This document shows, piece by piece, positions 36,739-46,733 of a stretch of DNA of 64,000 bases. Both the position numbers and the translations under genes were made by a program. The notes under the pieces are model-generated. The model did no database searches. It saw nothing but the letters and a program-made list of their open reading frames with translations, and was not told the DNA's origin. Source of the DNA: Aurantimonas manganoxydans SI85-9A1 (GTDB lineage Bacteria > Pseudomonadota > Alphaproteobacteria > Rhizobiales > Rhizobiaceae); NCBI RefSeq assembly GCF_000153465.1, contig NZ_CH672387.1:464179-528178 (forward strand). Direction: 5' to 3'. The stretch's first letter is position 1. The number at the start of each line of letters is the position of its first letter.

Positions 36739-38631
36739 TCAGCGCGACTGGACCTTGCCGAAGTCGCGACGGCGCCCGCCGAAGGGGCGGCCGCGGCGGC
36801 GCTTGATCGGCGCCCCGTCCTCCGGGCTCGCGCCAGCGTCGTCATCGGTCGGCGAGCGCTCGATGTCCTTCAAGGCCGGGCGCGGCTTGACCAGCGGTTC
36901 GGGCGTCACGACGCGGTTCGTGATCATGTCGGTGCCGGCGTAGAAGCCCTCGGCCTCCTGCAGCTTGAGACGGGCGAGGTCGCGCCGGCGCACATCCTCG
37001 GTGATCCGGTCGGCGAGTTCGTCCTCGATGCCCAGTGCGTCGAGCGTGGCGCGCCCGAAGGCGAGGGCGGATTCCACCGTCTCGCGAATTTCGTAATCGA
37101 CGCCGCGGGCGCGCAGCGACAAAGCGTGGCTGCGGTCATAGGCGCGGACATAGAGGCGGACATTGGGAAAATCGGCGCGGATCAGGTCGACGATCCGGTC
37201 GGTGGTCTCGCGCTTGTTGGTACAGATGGCGACCAGCCGCGTCTTGCGGATGCCGGCCGCCTCCAGGACGTCCTTGCGCAGCCCCGACCCGAAATAGATG
37301 CGGAAGCCGAAGGCCTCCGCCGTGCGGATGCGCTCGGCCGAGGAATCGATGATGGTCACGTCGGTACCGCTCGACAGCAGCACCTGCGCGGTCATCTGCC
37401 CGAAGCGCGAGAAGCCGATCATCAGCACCGAGGCGCCGGCGCCGGCGAAATCCTCGTCCAGCACTTCCTCATCGCCATTCGCCTCGGCGCTGAGCCGGCG
37501 TCCGAGCCAGGTGGTCAGCGGCGTCAGCATCATCGACAAGGTCACGATGGCGATGAGGAAGGAGGCTGTCGCCTCGGAAATGAGCAGCCCCGCCGAGGCG
37601 GCGGTGAACAGCACGAAGCCGAACTCGCCGCCCTGGGCCAGCAGGCCTGAGACGCGTGTGGCGGTGTTGCCGGTTTCGCCGAAGGCCCGCGACAGAAGAT
37701 AGATGATCGCCGCCTTGCACAGCATCAGCGCCGGCGTCAGGGCGAGGATCGCCAGCCAGTCGCGCATGACGACGGCCAGATCGAGCGACAGCCCGACCCC
37801 CATGAAGAACAGGCCCAGCAGCAGGCCGCGGAACGGCTCGATATTGGCTTCGAGCTCGTGGCGATAGGTGGATTCGGCCAGGAGCACGCCGGCGATGAAA
37901 GCGCCCATGGCCATGGAGAAGCCGGCCGCCTCCATCAGCATGGCCGATCCCAGCACCACGAAGAGCGCGGCGCCGAGCATCACCTCGCGGGCGCCGGAGG
38001 TGGCCATGAGGCGGAACAGCGGATTGAGCAGGTAGCGCCCGCCCACCACCAGGGCCGCGACCGCACCGATCGAGATGGCGATTTCCACCGGGTCGATCGC
38101 CGTGTCGCCCGAGGCCGGCGCCAGGAACGGGATCGCGGCCAGAAGCGGCACCACTGCCAGATCCTGGAACAAGAGGATCGAAAAGGCCGACTGGCCGTGG
38201 CGGGTGTTGGTCTCGCCGGCCTCGTCGAGCAATTGCAGGCCGAAGGCGGTGGAGGAGAGAGCGAGGCCGAAGCCGATCAGGACGCTCGCCTGCCAGGCGA
38301 AGTTGAACAGGAAGGCGACGCCCGCCAGCACCAAGCCGGACAGCACCACCTGGGCAAGGCCGAGGCCGAAGATCTGGCGCCGCATCGCCCACAGGCGGCC
38401 GACCTTCAGCTCCAGTCCGATGATGAACAGCAGGAAGACGACGCCGAGTTCGCCGATATGCAGGATCTCCTCGCCATCGGCGACGACGCGGAAGACCGGG
38501 CCGAGCAGAATGCCGGCAAACAGATAGCCCAGAACCGTGCCGAGCCCGATGCGCTGGAACAGCGTGCCTGCGACGATTCCGCCGCCCAGAAGCAGCACGA
38601 CTTCCAGAAAGATCGAGGTTGTGTGCTCCAC
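36739..38631 (-). CDS. Monovalent cation:proton antiporter-2 (KefB/KefC-like) with TrkA-N domain
   Basis: This 630-residue inner-membrane protein is a CPA2 potassium/proton antiporter. It has about 12 hydrophobic helices in residues 5-380 (FLEVVLLLGGGIVAG, YLFAGILLGPVF, FLLFIIGLELKV). A cytoplasmic TrkA-N (RCK) domain follows with MIGFSRFGQMTAQVL and VTIIDSSAERI. The C-terminal 60 residues are basic and disordered (KRRRGRPFGGRRRD). The GTG at 38631 has GGGAG 6-7 bases upstream and starts just before the first helix; an in-frame ATG at 38736 is less likely. The glutathione-gated KefC role is only inferred. Confidence 0.92.
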   Translation of the reverse strand: MEHTTSIFLEVVLLLGGGIVAGTLFQRIGLGTVLGYLFAGILLGPVFRVVADGEEILHIGELGVVFLLFIIGLELKVGRLWAMRRQIFGLGLAQVVLSGLVLAGVAFLFNFAWQASVLIGFGLALSSTAFGLQLLDEAGETNTRHGQSAFSILLFQDLAVVPLLAAIPFLAPASGDTAIDPVEIAISIGAVAALVVGGRYLLNPLFRLMATSGAREVMLGAALFVVLGSAMLMEAAGFSMAMGAFIAGVLLAESTYRHELEANIEPFRGLLLGLFFMGVGLSLDLAVVMRDWLAILALTPALMLCKAAIIYLLSRAFGETGNTATRVSGLLAQGGEFGFVLFTAASAGLLISEATASFLIAIVTLSMMLTPLTTWLGRRLSAEANGDEEVLDEDFAGAGASVLMIGFSRFGQMTAQVLLSSGTDVTIIDSSAERIRTAEAFGFRIYFGSGLRKDVLEAAGIRKTRLVAICTNKRETTDRIVDLIRADFPNVRLYVRAYDRSHALSLRARGVDYEIRETVESALAFGRATLDALGIEDELADRITEDVRRRDLARLKLQEAEGFYAGTDMITNRVVTPEPLVKPRPALKDIERSPTDDDAGASPEDGAPIKRRRGRPFGGRRRDFGKVQSR

Positions 38632-38750
38632 CGAAGCTCCCGTTCCCGGTTGCTGCACGCGCGGCCGGCTGCAATCGCGTGCAATGACGCCTTGATGGCT
38701 ATGGCATCGCACAATAAATGGTTCGGTGACGAACACCAGCAGGCAGGTTC

Positions 38751-40094
38751 ATGGACGACGACAGCACGCGGCTCCTTTCGGTCGCCGAGCGGCTCATCGA
38801 GACCGCACGAAAGGCCGGGGCCGACGCCTGCGACGTGGCGGTGGTCCGCTCCTTCGGGCGATCGGTTTCGGTCCGGCTTGGCGCAGTCGAGGATACGGAG
38901 AATTCCGAGAGCGAGGACATGTCGCTCCGCGTCTTCGTCGGTCGGCGCGTCGCCACCGTCTCGGGCGATATCTACAGCGATCCGCAGCCGCTGGTCGAAC
39001 GGGCGATCGCCATGGCGAAGGTTTCGCCGGAGGATCCCTTCGCGCGGCTCGCCGATGCCGACCGCCTGGCCGATGGCCGTGACGATCCCGGCCTCGATCT
39101 CTACGACGACACCGATCTGGCGACGACGGCGATGATCGACGAGGCGCTGGCGATGGAAGAGGCGGCGCGCGGCGTTGCCGGCGTGACCAATTCCGGCGGG
39201 GCCTCGGTCTCGGCGGGGGCGGCCGGTCTCGTACTGGCGACCTCGTCGGGCTTTGCCGGCCATCGCATGCGCTCGGGCTTCTCGCGCTCGATCAGCGTCA
39301 TCGCCGGCACCGGCGTCGGCATGCAGCGGGACTATGATTTCGATTCCCGCATCCATTACGCCGATATCGAGCACCCCGAGGCCATTGGCCGGCGCGCCGG
39401 CGAGCGGACCGTGCGGCGCCTGAACCCCGGCACGGCGGCCACCGGTCGCATGCCGATCCTCTACGATCCGCGGATCGCGCGGGGGCTGATCGGCAGCATC
39501 GTGGCCGCGGTCAACGGTGCTGCGATCGCCCGCGGCACGAGCTTCCTGAAGGACCGCATGGGGCAGGCGATCCTGCCGGAGAGCTTCACGCTGACCGACA
39601 ATCCGCTGCTGCCGCGGCGGCCCGGCTCGCGCCCCTTCGACGGCGAGGGCGTGCGCGGCGCACCGATGGCGCTGGTCGAGAACGGCATCCTGCGCAACTG
39701 GCTGCTCGACACGGCGACCGCGACGGAGCTGGGCCTTGCGAGCAACGGCCGCGCGGCGCGCGGCGGCAACGGCGTGTCGCCCTCGTCGAGCAACGTCCTC
39801 CTGTCGCCCGGGCAGATGTCGCGCGAGGCGCTGATCCGCGAGACCGGCACCGGGCTCTATATCGATGAGCTGATCGGCCACGGCACCAATCTGGTGACCG
39901 GCGACTACAGCTGCGGCGCCTCGGGCTATCTGATCGAGAATGGCGAGCTGACCACGCCGGTGTCCGAGCTGACCATCGCCGGCAACCTCACCGACATGCT
40001 GGCCTCGCTGACGGCGGCCGACGATCTCGACGAACGGTTCTCCACCGTAGTGCCGACCCTGCGGATCGGCTCCATGACCGTGGCGGGCGCGTGA
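38751..40094 (+). CDS. pmbA: TldD/PmbA family metallopeptidase (TldE/PmbA)
   Basis: This 447-residue protein is the PmbA/TldE member of the TldD/E protease pair, which matures microcin-type peptides and degrades unfolded peptides. Family segments are DVAVVRSFGRSVSVRLGAVEDTENSE and GLYIDELIGHGTNLVTGDYSCGASGYLIENG near the end. TldE subunits lack the HExxxH of TldD, and none is seen here, which fits. It overlaps the next gene by GTGA and heads the six-gene plus-strand run to lpxK. Confidence 0.93.
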   Translation: MDDDSTRLLSVAERLIETARKAGADACDVAVVRSFGRSVSVRLGAVEDTENSESEDMSLRVFVGRRVATVSGDIYSDPQPLVERAIAMAKVSPEDPFARLADADRLADGRDDPGLDLYDDTDLATTAMIDEALAMEEAARGVAGVTNSGGASVSAGAAGLVLATSSGFAGHRMRSGFSRSISVIAGTGVGMQRDYDFDSRIHYADIEHPEAIGRRAGERTVRRLNPGTAATGRMPILYDPRIARGLIGSIVAAVNGAAIARGTSFLKDRMGQAILPESFTLTDNPLLPRRPGSRPFDGEGVRGAPMALVENGILRNWLLDTATATELGLASNGRAARGGNGVSPSSSNVLLSPGQMSREALIRETGTGLYIDELIGHGTNLVTGDYSCGASGYLIENGELTTPVSELTIAGNLTDMLASLTAADDLDERFSTVVPTLRIGSMTVAGA

Positions 40095-40888
40095 TCTTGT
40101 CCGGCTACCAGGCCGATCTGGAACTGGTGAAGGCGGCGGCCGTCGAGGCCGGCGAGATCGCGCTCGGCTTCTTTCGCCGCGACCCCAAGGTCTGGTGGAA
40201 GGAGGGCAACTCCCCGGTCAGCGAGGCGGACTTCGCCGTCGACCTGATGCTGCGCAACACGCTGGTGGGCGCCCGTCCGGACTATGGCTGGGTGTCGGAG
40301 GAGATGCAGCCGGGCGACGCGCGGACGGGCACAGGCAGCCGCTTCTTCGTGGTCGATCCGATCGACGGCACGCGGGCCTATCTGCGCGGCGAGGATACCT
40401 GGTGCGTGTCGATCGCCGTGGTCGAGAATGGCCGTCCGGTGGTCGGCGTGATCGCCGCTCCGTCGATGGGCGAGATCTTCGAGGTGACCGCCGACGGAAC
40501 GCCGCTGATGAACGGGGCCCCTTGCGCCGTCGCCGAACCGGGGCCGGGCGACCGGATGCGGCTGGCGATGCCCGATGCCATGCGCAAGCGCGTCGAGGCG
40601 TCCGATGGCGAAGCCTTCACCAGCGAGAAGGCCGTGCCGTCGCTGGCCTACCGGCTGGCGCTGGTGGCGTGCGGGCGGCTCGACGGCACGCTGATCCGGC
40701 CGCGCGCCAGCGACTGGGACATCGCCGCCGCCGATCTCCTGATCGAGCGGGCCGGTGGCCTCCTGTGCGGCCGGGCCGGCCTGCCGACCGTCTATCGCAG
40801 CGAGGGGCGCCGGCACGAGATCCTGATGGCCGCCTCGCTGGCGGCGATGCCGCGGCTGCGAAGGCTTGCCGAGGCCGTTCCCGACTGA
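40091..40888 (+). CDS. Inositol monophosphatase family protein (CysQ-like 3'(2'),5'-bisphosphate nucleotidase)
   Basis: This 265-residue magnesium-dependent phosphatase has the metal-binding motifs EE (GWVSEEM), DPIDGTRAYL and DWDIAAADLLIERAGG. The group includes inositol monophosphatase, CysQ and related sugar phosphatases, and the exact substrate cannot be set by eye. In Hyphomicrobiales a copy regularly lies in this pmbA-waaA-lpxK context. The GTG start at 40091 overlaps the pmbA stop (GTGA), so the two are coupled. Confidence 0.88.
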   Translation: MILSGYQADLELVKAAAVEAGEIALGFFRRDPKVWWKEGNSPVSEADFAVDLMLRNTLVGARPDYGWVSEEMQPGDARTGTGSRFFVVDPIDGTRAYLRGEDTWCVSIAVVENGRPVVGVIAAPSMGEIFEVTADGTPLMNGAPCAVAEPGPGDRMRLAMPDAMRKRVEASDGEAFTSEKAVPSLAYRLALVACGRLDGTLIRPRASDWDIAAADLLIERAGGLLCGRAGLPTVYRSEGRRHEILMAASLAAMPRLRRLAEAVPD

Positions 40889-41001
40889 ACGGCGCCGTCG
40901 CCTTGGAGCGGACGGTATTTTGGTGCAGGACAAGGCTGCACCCGGTAACAACACCCCAGTCTGCGCCGCGCGCGGCGCGGTGCAGGACGAAAGAGGACAT
41001 G

Positions 41002-41235
41002 ATGGAAGAGCAGAAACCCAAGCAGCTTCTTCACCTGGTCTTCGGTGGCGAACTGGACGATCTCCAGAGCGTCGATTTCAAGGACCTCGACAATCTCGAC
41101 ATCGTCGGCATCTTTCCCGACTACGCCTCGGCCCTGGCCGCCTGGCGGTCGAAGGCGCAGCAGACCGTGGACAATGCCGCCATGCGGTATTTCATCGTCC
41201 ACATGCACCGGCTGATGGACCCGGACAAGCAGTGA
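41002..41235 (+). CDS. DUF4170 family protein
   Basis: This 77-residue soluble protein matches the DUF4170 pattern: LHLVFGGELDDLQSVDFKDLDNLDIVGIFPDYASALAAW, then AMRYFIVHMHRLMDP. Function is unknown. AGAGG lies 5 bases before the ATG at 41002, while the ATG at 40999 is too close to it. It is conserved between the IMPase gene and the DUF374 acyltransferase in lipid A loci of this order, so a link to envelope assembly is possible but unproven. Confidence 0.9.
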   Translation: MEEQKPKQLLHLVFGGELDDLQSVDFKDLDNLDIVGIFPDYASALAAWRSKAQQTVDNAAMRYFIVHMHRLMDPDKQ

Positions 41236-41274
41236 GATCGGTCTGTCCCCGGACAGGCGGTCGGGCTGACGTCG

Positions 41275-42063
41275 ATGTCGGATGAATTGATGGCACAGGC
41301 TCGAACCGGCGAGGACGGCGCTCCGCCGAAACGCCCGCGGGGGACCCTGGGCGCGTGGCGCAAGCGCGTCCGGCGCCTGCTCCGCAGCCCGGCGACCATG
41401 GCGGTCGGCGGCAGCGCGATCTATGGCGGCCTGCGTCTCGTCCATGCGACCCAGAGGGAAGCCCCCGGTTCGACCGACTGGCGGGCCCGGCTGACCGCCG
41501 AGCATCCGGCCATCGTCGGCCTGTGGCACGGGCAGCATCTCCTGGCGCCGTTCTTCCGGCCGGCCGAACTGCCCTATGTCGCGCTCCTGTCGCGCAATGC
41601 AGACGCGGAGATGAACGCCGCCGTGGTCGCGCGCTTCGGCATCGAAACGGTGCGCGGCTCGGGCGGCCGTGCCGGGCCGGTGCGCGCCCAGAAGGGCGGG
41701 GCCAGGGCGCTGATCGCGTTGCGCCGCTATCTCGCCCGCGGATTCGGCGTCTGCATGATCGCCGACGTGCCGAAGGGCGTGCCGCGCGACGCCGGGCTCG
41801 GCATCGTGACGCTGGCGCGGATTTCCGGCCGTCCGGTCCTGCCGTCCGCGGCGGTCACCAGCCGGCGCTACGTGGTCGAGAGTTCCTGGGACAAGACGAC
41901 GGTGCCGCTGCCCTTCGGCCGCATCGCGGTGGTGGTCGGCGATCCGATCCATGTGGCGGCCGATGCCGACGCGGAGGAGATGGAGGCCAAGCGGCGCGAG
42001 ATCACGCTGGCGATCGAGGCGGCGAATGTCGCGGCCGAGCGGCTGGTCGGGAGGGTTGCGTGA
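41275..42063 (+). CDS. DUF374 lysophospholipid acyltransferase-like protein
   Basis: This 262-residue protein belongs to the DUF374/LPLAT group. It has GLWHGQHLLAPFF (the HX4-type catalytic region), LLSRNADAEMNAAV, VRGSGGRAG, and IADVPKGVPRDAGLGIVTLARISGRPVLPSA. Similar proteins lie beside waaA and lpxK in many alphaproteobacteria and are thought to acylate or handle lipid A precursors; no precise reaction is established here. The protein starts with a basic segment and a weakly hydrophobic helix, suggesting a peripheral membrane location. It overlaps waaA by GTGA. Confidence 0.88.
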   Translation: MSDELMAQARTGEDGAPPKRPRGTLGAWRKRVRRLLRSPATMAVGGSAIYGGLRLVHATQREAPGSTDWRARLTAEHPAIVGLWHGQHLLAPFFRPAELPYVALLSRNADAEMNAAVVARFGIETVRGSGGRAGPVRAQKGGARALIALRRYLARGFGVCMIADVPKGVPRDAGLGIVTLARISGRPVLPSAAVTSRRYVVESSWDKTTVPLPFGRIAVVVGDPIHVAADADAEEMEAKRREITLAIEAANVAAERLVGRVA

Positions 42064-43388
42064 GCGATTTCCTGGCACGCGCCGCACTCGCCTCCTACCG
42101 GGCGGCCGGCACGCTCGTCTATCCGCTGCTCGGCCCCTATGTCGGCTACCGCACATCGCGGGGCAAGGAAGACCCCTTGCGCCGCCGCGAACGCTACGGC
42201 CATGCCAGCGTCGAGCGCCCGGCCGGGCCGCTGGTCTGGGTGCATGCGGCGAGCGTCGGCGAAAGCGCCGCGGTCACGCCGCTGGTGCGGGCGATCGCCG
42301 CGGACGGCATCTCCGTCCTGATGACCACCGGCACGATGACCTCGGCGACGCTGGTCGCCGAACGGCTCGGCGACTGCGTCATCCATCAATATGTGCCGCT
42401 CGATCTCGGCCCCTCCATCCATCGCTTTCTCGACCATTGGTGCCCGGACGTGGCGATCGTGGCGGAGAGCGAGATCTGGCCGACGACGCTGATGGAGCTG
42501 AACCGGCGGCGCATTCCGCAGGTGCTGGTCAATGCGCGCCTCTCGGACCGCTCGTTCAAGCGCTGGAAGTCGGCGCCGTGGCTGGCCGAGGCGCTGATGG
42601 AAACACTGGCGCATGTGGTCGCCCAGTCGGATGTGGACGGCGAGCGCTTCCATCTCCTGGGCGCGCGGGCCGTCTCGGTGGCCGGCAATCTGAAGGCCGA
42701 TACCGCTCCGCCGCCAAGCCCCGGCGCGGCGCTGGACGAGATGATCGCGGCGCTGGGCGAGAGGCGCCGCTGGGCCGCGTTGTCGACCCACGCAGGCGAG
42801 GAGACGCTGGCCGGCGAGGTGCACCGCAAGCTGGCCGCAAGCCATCCCGGACTTCTGAGCATCATCGTACCGCGCCACACCACGCGCGGCGACGAGATCG
42901 AGGCCGAACTGACCGGCGCCGGCCTCAAGGTCGCGCGGCGCAGTCGCGGCGACCTTCCCGATGCGGAAACCGATATCCTGCTCGGCGACACGATGGGCGA
43001 GATGGGGCTCTATCTGCGGCTCATCGACATCGCCTTTCTCGGCAAGTCGGTGACCGGCGAGGGCGGCCAGAACCCGCTCGAGGCGGCGATGCTGGGCACC
43101 GCGATCCTGTCGGGCCGCTATGTCCAGAACTTCCGCGACGCCTATCAGCGGCTGTTGAAGAATGGCGGTGCCAAGATCGTGCGCGACGGCGACACGCTGG
43201 CCGCCTGCCTTGCGCAGATCCTCGACGATCCGGCCGCGCTCGCCCGCATGAAGCGGGCCTCGGCGACGACGGTGGAGGAGATGCGCGGCGCGCTGCCGCG
43301 GACCATGCAGGCGCTGCAGCCGTTCCTGCATCCGCTGAAGCTGTCGGTCGGCCTCGACCGCTGCAACCGTCCGGCGGCGCCGCGATGA
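42060..43388 (+). CDS. waaA: 3-deoxy-D-manno-octulosonic acid transferase (Kdo transferase)
   Basis: This 442-residue GT30 glycosyltransferase adds Kdo to lipid IVA at the inner membrane. An N-terminal hydrophobic anchor (ASYRAAGTLVYPLLGPYVGY) is followed by WVHAASVGESAAVTPLV, whose Glu is the likely base. Further on are ESEIWPTTLMELNRR and the Kdo-binding C-terminal part with GKSVTGEGGQNPLEAA. The GTG start at 42060 overlaps the stop of the upstream gene, with GAGGG 5 bases before. It overlaps lpxK by ATGA, so acyltransferase, waaA and lpxK are translationally coupled. Confidence 0.95.
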   Translation: MSDFLARAALASYRAAGTLVYPLLGPYVGYRTSRGKEDPLRRRERYGHASVERPAGPLVWVHAASVGESAAVTPLVRAIAADGISVLMTTGTMTSATLVAERLGDCVIHQYVPLDLGPSIHRFLDHWCPDVAIVAESEIWPTTLMELNRRRIPQVLVNARLSDRSFKRWKSAPWLAEALMETLAHVVAQSDVDGERFHLLGARAVSVAGNLKADTAPPPSPGAALDEMIAALGERRRWAALSTHAGEETLAGEVHRKLAASHPGLLSIIVPRHTTRGDEIEAELTGAGLKVARRSRGDLPDAETDILLGDTMGEMGLYLRLIDIAFLGKSVTGEGGQNPLEAAMLGTAILSGRYVQNFRDAYQRLLKNGGAKIVRDGDTLAACLAQILDDPAALARMKRASATTVEEMRGALPRTMQALQPFLHPLKLSVGLDRCNRPAAPR

Positions 43389-44416
43389 TGCGGGCCGAGA
43401 CGCCGCCCTTCTGGTGGCGGCCGAAAGCCTGGCAGAGCCTGATGCTGGCACCGGCGGCTGCGGTCTACGGGCGCGTGGCCCGGCGCAATCTGGAGAACGG
43501 CGAGCGCGCCGATGTCGGCGTGCCGGTGCTGTGCGTCGGCAATTTCACCGTCGGCGGCGGCGGCAAGACGCCGACCGCGATGGCACTCGGGCGCGCGGCG
43601 CTCGCCGAGGGGCTGCGTCCCGGCTTCGTGTCGCGCGGCCACGGGCGCGCCAGCCGCGGCGCGGTACTGGTCGATCCGGCGCATCACAGCGCGGCCGAGG
43701 TCGGCGACGAGCCGCTGCTCCTGGCCAGCGTCGCGCCGACCTGCGTCGCGGTGAACCGCCGGCAGGCCGCGCAGAAGCTGCTCGCCGAGCGCGGCGTCGA
43801 CTTCATCATCATGGACGACGGCTTCCAGAGCGCCCGGCTGGCGATCGATTTCGCGCTGATCGCGGTGGATGCGCGGCGCGGTCTGGGCAATGGCGCAGTG
43901 GTGCCGGCCGGGCCGGTGCGCGCGCCGATCATCGACCAGATCCGCTATGCCGACGCGCTGCTGGTGATCGGCGAGGGCGACGCCGGCGACGCCGTGATCC
44001 GGCAGACGGCGCGGGGCAACAAGCCGATCTTCGAGGCGGCGCTGGAGCCGGAGAACGGCGCCCGTTTCGCCGGGCTGCGGGTGCTGGCCTTCGCCGGCAT
44101 CGCCGATCCGGCGAAATTCTACGCCAGCCTGACCGCGCTCGGCGCCGAGATCGTCGAGAGCCGCGACTTTCCCGACCACCACGTCTTTTCCAGCGACGAC
44201 ATGGACGAATTGTCGGCCTCGGCCTGGCGCGAAGGCCTGCAGATGGTGACGACCCGCAAGGATGCGGTACGGCTGGCGACCGGGTCCGCCGCGATGCAGC
44301 TGTTCCTGAAGGAATGCGAGGTGCTCGACGTGGCGCTCGGCTTCGCGCCGCAGAGCCTCGGCGCCCGCATCATCCGCGACACGCGGCGCGCCTTCCGCCG
44401 GCGCAAATTCGGCTGA
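43385..44416 (+). CDS. lpxK: Tetraacyldisaccharide 4'-kinase
   Basis: LpxK phosphorylates the 4' position of the lipid A disaccharide to make lipid IVA. The 343 residues show the N-terminal PFWWRP and membrane-contact helix, the P-loop GNFTVGGGGKTPTAMAL, SRGHGRASRG, the DDGFQ motif in IIMDDGFQSARLA, and DHHVFS. The ATG at 43385 overlaps the waaA stop. It is the last gene of the lipid A run. Confidence 0.96.
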   Translation: MMRAETPPFWWRPKAWQSLMLAPAAAVYGRVARRNLENGERADVGVPVLCVGNFTVGGGGKTPTAMALGRAALAEGLRPGFVSRGHGRASRGAVLVDPAHHSAAEVGDEPLLLASVAPTCVAVNRRQAAQKLLAERGVDFIIMDDGFQSARLAIDFALIAVDARRGLGNGAVVPAGPVRAPIIDQIRYADALLVIGEGDAGDAVIRQTARGNKPIFEAALEPENGARFAGLRVLAFAGIADPAKFYASLTALGAEIVESRDFPDHHVFSSDDMDELSASAWREGLQMVTTRKDAVRLATGSAAMQLFLKECEVLDVALGFAPQSLGARIIRDTRRAFRRRKFG

Positions 44417-44435
44417 GCGGCGGGAGCCGGCCGCT

Positions 44436-44648
44436 TCAGCCCTTGCCGGCGACTTCCTTTTCGCGGCGGAACGAGGCCTCGCCGTCGACATAGGCTTCCT
44501 GGCGCTCGACGCTCCAGTAGCGCAACAGGTCGAGAGGGATCGCCTCGCCGGTCACGGCGCAGCGCACATAGGCGCCGGGCCGCACGACCTGAAAATCGGG
44601 CGTGCCGTAGCGCAGCTTCGCCTCGCCGCCGTTCTCCATGCGGTTCAT
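44436..44648 (-). CDS. DUF2093 family protein
   Basis: This 70-residue protein follows the DUF2093 pattern: GGEAKLRYGTPDFQVVRPGAYVRCAVTGEAIPLDLLRYWSVERQEAY. Function is unknown. The two Cys/Thr-Gly turns (CAVTGEAIPL) resemble a small zinc-ribbon-like turn but only one Cys is present. It lies convergently after lpxK and before mutL; this position next to lpxK is conserved in Hyphomicrobiales (from memory). Confidence 0.92.
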   Translation of the reverse strand: MNRMENGGEAKLRYGTPDFQVVRPGAYVRCAVTGEAIPLDLLRYWSVERQEAYVDGEASFRREKEVAGKG

Positions 44649-44745
44649 GGATGTCTCCGCTGTCGGTGGACCGGCCTTGCCAGCCGGTCGGTCGGCTTCT
44701 GACTAACGCCGGGCCGGGGAGCCGTCAAATGGCACCGCCTCGCGC

Positions 44746-46611
44746 TCAGCGGCGGCCGAACATCTTCTCGATGTCGGCGAGCTTCAGCTCGATGAAGGTC
44801 GGCCGGCCATGATTGCACTGGCCCGAGCCGGGCGTCGCCTCCATGTCGCGCAGGAGCGCGTTCATCTCTTCGGGCTTCATCAGCCGTCCCGAGCGCACCG
44901 AGCCGTGGCAGGCGATGGTGGCGGCGACGTGGTCGATGCGGCCGCGCACGGCGTCGGCGGTGCCGGCCTCGGCGAGTTCGTCGGCGAGATCGCGCATCAG
45001 ACGCTGGCAATCGACGCTGCCGAGGATGGCCGGCGTCTCGCGCACGGCCACCGCGCCGGGGCCGAAGCGCTCGATGCCGAGGCCGAGCCGGGCGAAGGTC
45101 TCCGCCTGCTCGGCGAGGCGATCGACGTCGTCCTCCGGCAGATCGACGATCTCCGGGATCAGCAGCAGCTGCGAGGCGAGGGGGCGACCGTGCAGGGCCG
45201 TCTTCAGCGCCTCGTAGACGAGGCGCTCATGGGCGGCGTGCTGGTCAACGATGACGATGCCGTCCTCGGTCTCCGACACGATGAAGTTACGGTGGAACTG
45301 CGCCTTGGCCGCGCCGAGCGGGTGGTCGCTCCCGTTCGCCGCGTCCTCGGCGGACTCGGTGTCCGGGGCGGCGATGGCAACGGGTGCCTGTGCAGGGGAG
45401 CCGGCGTCCGGTCCGCGGTCGAGGGTCGTGGCACCGGCGCCCATATCGAGGGGTCGGTAGGGCGAGGCCTCGGCGGCATAGGCGGCCTGGCGCGGCGCGG
45501 CGAAGCCGCCGGGCGCGAAGCCGTCGAAGCGGCGCGGAGCGGGCGTCACCGGTGCCGGCTCGGCCGGGGCGGCGCCCCGGAAGCGGGCCATCAGGCCGGA
45601 GGAATTGGTGGTCGCCGAGCGCAGGCCGGCCTCGTTGAAGGCCTGGCGCAGCGAGCCGACGATCAGGCCGCGCACCAGCCCCGGATCGCGGAACCGCACA
45701 TCGGCCTTGGCCGGATGGACATTGACGTCGACGAGGGCCGGGTCGAGCTCGAGAAACAGGACGGCGACGGGATGGCGGTCGCGGGCCAGAACGTCGGCAT
45801 AGGCGCCGCGCAGGGCCGAATGCAGCGTCTTGTCGCGGACCGGGCGGCCATTGACGTAGAAGAATTGCTGCTGGCCGTTGCCGCGATTGTAGGTCGGGAT
45901 GCCGGCAAAGCCGCGCAGCCGCACGTCCTCGCGCATGGCGTCCACCGGGATAGCATTGTCGGCGAAGTCCGGGGTCAGCACGTCGGCGATGCGCGGCAGC
46001 GGTGCGTCGCCGGGCACCGCCTCGAACACCGTCGTCGTGCGGTCGGGGCCGGACAGCTCGAAGCGGACGCCTGGAAAGGCGATGGCGATGCGCCGGACGA
46101 TCTCGGTGATGGCGCTGGATTCGGCCCGGTCGCTCTTCAGGAATTTCAGCCGGGCGGGCACGGCATGGAAGAGATCGCGGACCTCGATCACCGTGCCCCT
46201 GGACAGGGCGGTGGGGCGCAGCTCGGACGGGCGGCCCGCCTCGACGCAAATCTCGTAGGCTTCGTCGCTGCCGGCGGCCCGCGACTTCAGGCTGAGCCGG
46301 CCGACCGAGCCGATCGAGGGCAGGGCCTCGCCGCGAAAGCCGAGCGTGCCGATGGCGTCGAGGCCGCCGGCGAGCTTGGAGGTGCAATGCCGGCGCACCG
46401 CCAGCGGTATCTCGGCGGCTGGAATGCCGCAGCCGTCGTCGCTGATCCGGATGAGATTCTTGCCGCCGCCGGCCGTGGCGATCTCGATGCGCCTTGCGCC
46501 GGCATCGAGGGCGTTCTCGACAAGCTCCTTGACGACGCTGGCCGGCCGCTCGACGACTTCGCCGGCGGCGATCTGGTCGATCAGGGCATCGGAGAGCTGC
46601 TGGATGGGCAT
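44746..46611 (-). CDS. mutL: DNA mismatch repair protein MutL
   Basis: This 621-residue mismatch repair ATPase couples MutS recognition to strand incision. The GHKL ATPase motifs are visible: [21 protein letters not shown] and [16 protein letters not shown] Pro/Ala-rich linker spans about residues 340-430. The C-terminal endonuclease motifs are present: [21 protein letters not shown] and QCNHGRP. It should therefore be a nicking MutL, consistent with a bacterium lacking MutH. It lies downstream of glgX on the same strand. Confidence 0.97.
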   Translation of the reverse strand: MPIQQLSDALIDQIAAGEVVERPASVVKELVENALDAGARRIEIATAGGGKNLIRISDDGCGIPAAEIPLAVRRHCTSKLAGGLDAIGTLGFRGEALPSIGSVGRLSLKSRAAGSDEAYEICVEAGRPSELRPTALSRGTVIEVRDLFHAVPARLKFLKSDRAESSAITEIVRRIAIAFPGVRFELSGPDRTTTVFEAVPGDAPLPRIADVLTPDFADNAIPVDAMREDVRLRGFAGIPTYNRGNGQQQFFYVNGRPVRDKTLHSALRGAYADVLARDRHPVAVLFLELDPALVDVNVHPAKADVRFRDPGLVRGLIVGSLRQAFNEAGLRSATTNSSGLMARFRGAAPAEPAPVTPAPRRFDGFAPGGFAAPRQAAYAAEASPYRPLDMGAGATTLDRGPDAGSPAQAPVAIAAPDTESAEDAANGSDHPLGAAKAQFHRNFIVSETEDGIVIVDQHAAHERLVYEALKTALHGRPLASQLLLIPEIVDLPEDDVDRLAEQAETFARLGLGIERFGPGAVAVRETPAILGSVDCQRLMRDLADELAEAGTADAVRGRIDHVAATIACHGSVRSGRLMKPEEMNALLRDMEATPGSGQCNHGRPTFIELKLADIEKMFGRR

Positions 46612-46733
46612 GGGACACGGGCCCGGTTCGCGGTCAAGGAGGCGCGGAGCATCGCCGCGCGCCTGCCGTTCTTACCGGCTCGTTGGGGCGGCAGCAAACC
46701 GCAGGTCAGCCGCACCTGTGGACGGCAGGGCGA

